In this document: one piece after another, positions 53,447 to 56,489 of the stretch
Layout of the letters: each line of letters begins with the position of its first letter
Position numbering within the stretch: position 1 is the first letter of the stretch
Assembly (NCBI GenBank): GCA_035551935.1
Contig: DASZMJ010000039.1
Coordinates: 1 to 56,489, forward strand
Reading direction: 5' to 3'
DNA from: DASZMJ01 sp035551935
Lineage (GTDB): Bacteria > Planctomycetota > Planctomycetia > Isosphaerales > Isosphaeraceae
DNA: 56,489 nucleotides
Made by a program: the position numbers and the translations under genes
Notes under the pieces: model-generated
What the model was told of the DNA's origin: nothing
Seen by the model: the letters and a program-made list of their open reading frames with translations, nothing else
The model's database searches: none

Positions 53447-56200
53447 ATGCCCCCAGAGTCCCAGGCCCTCGGCGACGTCCATCCCCTGCCGCCGGCGCCG
53501 CGCTTCGTCGGCCGCGAGGCGGAGCTGGTGGCGCTGCGACACCTGTGGACCGGGGGCGTCACGGGGGTGGTGGCCCTGGTGGGCCTCGGCGGTGCCGGCA
53601 AGACGGCCCTGGCGGCCCGCTTCCTGGAGGAGCTGCTCGGCCCCGGCGGCCGGGCGCCGCGACGGGTGTTCGTCTGGAGCTTCTACCAGGAGCCCGACGC
53701 CGGCCGGTTCCTCCACGAGGCCGCCCGCTTCTTCGCCCCGGCGGCCGCCGCGACCACCGCGGCGCGAGGGCCGGGGCTGCTGCACCTGCTCGGCGACGCC
53801 CTGTCGGCCGGCGGGCCGGACCTGCTCGTGCTCGACGGCCTCGAGCGCGTCCAGGCCGAGGACGGCGTCCGGGGCGGGCGGTTCGGTCAGGTCGAGGACC
53901 CGCTCCTGCGCACGCTCCTCGCGCGGGTCGCCGACGGGCTGGGCCGGGCGACGGCCCTGGTCACCAGCCGCTTCCCGCTGACCGACCTGGAGGACCGGGT
54001 CGGCCGGGGCTACCACCCCGTCGCGCTCGACGGGCTCGACCCCGCGGCGGCCGCCGAGCTGCTCCGGCGGCGCGGGGTCCGGGGCGACGATGAGGCGCTC
54101 GCGGGATTGGTCGCGGCCTTCGGGGCACACGCCCTGACGCTCGACCACCTCGGCGGCCTGATCGGCGAGTTCCTCGACGGCGACCCGCGCCGCGCCCCCG
54201 AGGCCCCGGCGCTGGCCGACGTCGGCGGCGACCGGCAGGCGCTCCGCCTGCGACGGCTGCTGGCGGCCTACGAGGAGCACCTGCCCGCGCCCGAGCTGGC
54301 CCTGCTGCGGCGGCTCTGCCTGTCGACCCGGCCGGCCCCGCCGGAGATCGTCCTCGCGCCGTTCCTGTGTTCCCCGCCGGTCCGGGCCCGGTCGGCCCAC
54401 GACCTGGGCCGCCAGGTCGCCGCGTCGCCGGCCGTCGCGTCGTGGCCGGGCGAGGAGCGGCGCGGCCTGGGCGACTCGGCCGCGGCGGCGATCGAGGAGG
54501 CCGTCGCCGCCGGGCCGCTCGCCGGCCCCGACGGCGAGTTCCGCCGTGAGGCCCTCGCCCTCATGGCCGCGGCGCTGGAGCCGGCGGAGGTACCCGACGA
54601 CGACGCCCTGGACGCCCTCGGCCGCCTCTACGGCGGCGACCCGCTCGACGCCCCGACCGGCCGTCGCCCGCTGTCCGCCGCCGATCGGATCCGCCTGGTC
54701 GACCACGCCAGGAAGTTCCGCGCCCTGCGTCGGCATCCCTTGTTCCCCCACCGCGAGCCGCCGGCCGCGCTCAAGGGGGCCTTCGACAAGCTCGGCTACG
54801 CCGACCCGGACGAGTGCCGCGTCGACGACCTCGGCCCCGACGACGTCCTGCGGGCCTACCGGCGCCACCGGGACGCCCTGATGCGGCTGGCCGCCGCCCA
54901 CGAGGCCCTGCGACGCCTGCGCGAGCAGGCCCGGCTCGCCCGGCGGAAGTGGGACCTGGCCGGACCGCTGGCGAGGCTCGAAGAGGCCGGCCTCGGTCGG
55001 GCGCTCGAGGCGTTGGAGCGGCGGCACCTGGTCGTCCGCGGGGCCGACGGCGCCATCAACGTCCACCCCGCGGTGCGCGACCACTTCGGCCGGCCCGACG
55101 ACGAGGCCGGGGCCGAGGGCTGGCACGACCTGATCCGCGTCCGCCTGGTGAGCCTGGTGCGACGGCCCGGCCGCGGCCCGGCGATGGACCCGGCGGAGCT
55201 CGACGCGGTCGAGGACGCGATCCACCACGCCCTGCGGTCGGGCCGGCCGGCCGAGGCGCGGTCGCTCTTCGAGCGGGAGCTCGGCGGCGTGCGGCACCTG
55301 GGCTGGCGGCTCGGCGAGGCCCCGCGCGGGCTCCGCATCCTCCGCGGCTTCGAGCCCTGTCCCGACGGCGCGGCCCTGGCCTGGTTCGAGCGGGCCCTCG
55401 GCGACCTCGACGCCGCCCGCGACCACAACGTCCTCCCCTACTTCCGCGCCGACGTCCGCCTGCTCCAGGGCCGCCTGCCCGAGGTGGCCGCCGAGGGGGA
55501 CTGGGTCCGCGCCGCGACCGCCGCGTTCCTCATGGGCGACTCCCACGACCTGCCGCCCGACGTGCTCGGCGTGGCGATCCCCCGCGCCCAGCTCCTGCTG
55601 CTCCTGGGCCGCGGGCACGAGGCCCGGCTCGCCGCCGGGTCCGGCAGCCTCTACGGCGAGATCGGCTGGGAGTGGGACCGGGCCCGCGCCGAGTTGCTCC
55701 GGGCCGAGGCCGAGCGGCGCCTCGCCGATGCCGACGCCTGCCGCCGGCATCGCGACGCCGCGGCGTGGGTCCTCCGCGCCGGGACGGTCGAGCACCTGAC
55801 CCTCTGGCACCTCGTGCGGAGCCGGGCGGCCCGAGACGACGCGGACGTCCGGGGTGCGTTGCGCGAGGCCGAGGAGGGGATCGAGCTGGCCCGCCGCTGC
55901 GGGCTCGGCCTGGCCCACGTCGAGCTGCTCTGCGCCCTGGCCGACGCCCACCTGGCCGGCGGCGCGGCCGAGGCGGCCGAGGAGGCGGCCACCACGGCGT
56001 TGGACCTGGCCCGGTCCCCCTCCTGCCGCTTCGCCTGGGGCGAGGCCGCCGCCGGCGACCTCCTCGGCCGCTCCCTGGCCATCCAGTGGCGCGCGCGCGC
56101 CGCCCGCGACGCCTTGATGGAGTTGCTCGCGCTCCAGCAGCGCCTCGGCGACCCCCGGGCCGCCCGGACCGCCGAGCAGTTGCGACGCCTCCGGGGTTGA
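53447..56200 (+). CDS. STAND-type NTPase with C-terminal TPR-like region
   Basis: The start at 53447 (MPPESQALGDVHPLPPAPRF) is preferred; a GTG at 53393 adds 18 residues without protein character. The 917-residue protein has VGREAELVALRHLW, then the Walker A VGLGGAGKTAL (Gly46-Thr53), a WSFYQEPDAGRFLHEA motif typical of some NB-ARC-like ATPases, Walker B LLVLDGLERVQ (Asp130), a TSRFPL sensor near 175, and winged-helix parts to about 560. A helical TPR-like region of about 350 residues completes it. No TIR, nuclease, protease or other effector domain was recognised. STAND proteins act as switches in signalling and phage defence; whether this one does is inference. It follows the HEAT gene on the same strand. 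Confidence 0.85.
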   Translation: MPPESQALGDVHPLPPAPRFVGREAELVALRHLWTGGVTGVVALVGLGGAGKTALAARFLEELLGPGGRAPRRVFVWSFYQEPDAGRFLHEAARFFAPAAAATTAARGPGLLHLLGDALSAGGPDLLVLDGLERVQAEDGVRGGRFGQVEDPLLRTLLARVADGLGRATALVTSRFPLTDLEDRVGRGYHPVALDGLDPAAAAELLRRRGVRGDDEALAGLVAAFGAHALTLDHLGGLIGEFLDGDPRRAPEAPALADVGGDRQALRLRRLLAAYEEHLPAPELALLRRLCLSTRPAPPEIVLAPFLCSPPVRARSAHDLGRQVAASPAVASWPGEERRGLGDSAAAAIEEAVAAGPLAGPDGEFRREALALMAAALEPAEVPDDDALDALGRLYGGDPLDAPTGRRPLSAADRIRLVDHARKFRALRRHPLFPHREPPAALKGAFDKLGYADPDECRVDDLGPDDVLRAYRRHRDALMRLAAAHEALRRLREQARLARRKWDLAGPLARLEEAGLGRALEALERRHLVVRGADGAINVHPAVRDHFGRPDDEAGAEGWHDLIRVRLVSLVRRPGRGPAMDPAELDAVEDAIHHALRSGRPAEARSLFERELGGVRHLGWRLGEAPRGLRILRGFEPCPDGAALAWFERALGDLDAARDHNVLPYFRADVRLLQGRLPEVAAEGDWVRAATAAFLMGDSHDLPPDVLGVAIPRAQLLLLLGRGHEARLAAGSGSLYGEIGWEWDRARAELLRAEAERRLADADACRRHRDAAAWVLRAGTVEHLTLWHLVRSRAARDDADVRGALREAEEGIELARRCGLGLAHVELLCALADAHLAGGAAEAAEEAATTALDLARSPSCRFAWGEAAAGDLLGRSLAIQWRARAARDALMELLALQQRLGDPRAARTAEQLRRLRG

Positions 56201-56489
56201 GTCCGCGTCGCGGCCCCGGGTCCATGTGCCTCGCCGGCCGCTCCGGCCCGGCTCACGACCCCTCGCATCCGAGCGCCGTTCCGTTGACGCAATCCCTACC
56301 TTTCCAGAGACTTCCCTCGTTTTTCGGCTTCGCTCCCCGGACGCCCGAGGGCTTTGTCAAGCGGGCAAGAGGGGAGGCCGTTGGGTTCGTTTTCCGCGCC
56401 GGGGGCCGTCGCGGTCGAGTTTCGATCATATCAGTGTCCCACTTGGGATGCGCCGTCGCCTCAACTCAAGAAACTTGTAAATATGATAA
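56201..56489. other. Window end, no gene recognised
   Basis: The stretch after the STAND gene has no convincing ORF. The last 25 or so bases turn AT-rich (ACTTGTAAATATGATAA), which may mark a promoter or an insertion element that lies beyond the window. Confidence 0.4.

Overview
The window is GC-rich, gene-dense bacterial DNA and almost certainly comes from a planctomycete, most likely of the Isosphaeraceae type. The evidence is the protein content: two DUF1549/DUF1553 plus DUF1501 gene pairs, a PSCyt1-type cytochrome domain, several DUF1080 proteins, ECF sigma factors next to Ser/Thr kinases, an exported HEAT-repeat protein, and a giant beta-helix protein with an LEPR-xLL-like N-terminus. 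The species assignment is inference; no rRNA or tRNA gene was seen.

Region 1 (1-5100) is an accessory island of broken mobile DNA. It holds the tail and head of IS630-type transposases, a chimeric ORF ending in a HINT self-cleavage domain and a GIY-YIG-like toxin domain, an AT-rich Imm44-like immunity gene, the head of an IS701-type transposase, a fragment of a repetitive serine/threonine/glycine-rich protein, a decapitated gene, and a frameshifted retropepsin-like gene. Between these lie several families of small palindromic repeats: a 33-bp tandem, a two-hairpin element in three copies with compensatory changes, a perfect 35-bp inverted repeat, and a 31-nt motif in three copies.

Region 2 (5143-16924) carries an exported double-thioredoxin protein, an amidohydrolase, a Ser/Thr kinase with a frameshift in its glycine-rich loop, a 123-bp MITE-like element with a 10-bp target duplication, an ECF sigma factor, a membrane-anchored protein of unknown function, a YHS/TPR protein, a HigA-like antitoxin whose stop codon is replaced by a dispersed repeat, a Nif3-like protein and a DUF1501 protein.

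Region 3 (16946-34626) is rich in genes for secreted catabolic or redox proteins. It has two copies of the DUF1549/1553-DUF1501 module in opposite orientation, an ISKra4-type transposase remnant, a 1321-residue fusion (DUF1080 plus beta-propeller plus cytochrome c), an exosortase E/CPBP protease fusion divergent from it, a Tat-type amidohydrolase, a DUF1080 protein, a two-domain alpha/beta hydrolase and a small Cys-rich protein. The exported enzymes probably work on polysaccharide or organic matter outside the cytoplasm, but no substrate can be read from sequence.

Region 4 (34843-56489) has a transposase relic, an APC-family permease, the 2675-residue beta-helix surface protein, a second ECF sigma factor translated just ahead of a second TPR-bearing Ser/Thr kinase, an exported 1366-residue HEAT-repeat protein and a STAND-type NTPase with no recognised effector domain. 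The most unusual material is the repeat and toxin island of region 1, the repeat-driven damage to regulatory genes (kinase spacer, HigA), the exosortase E gene and the STAND protein.
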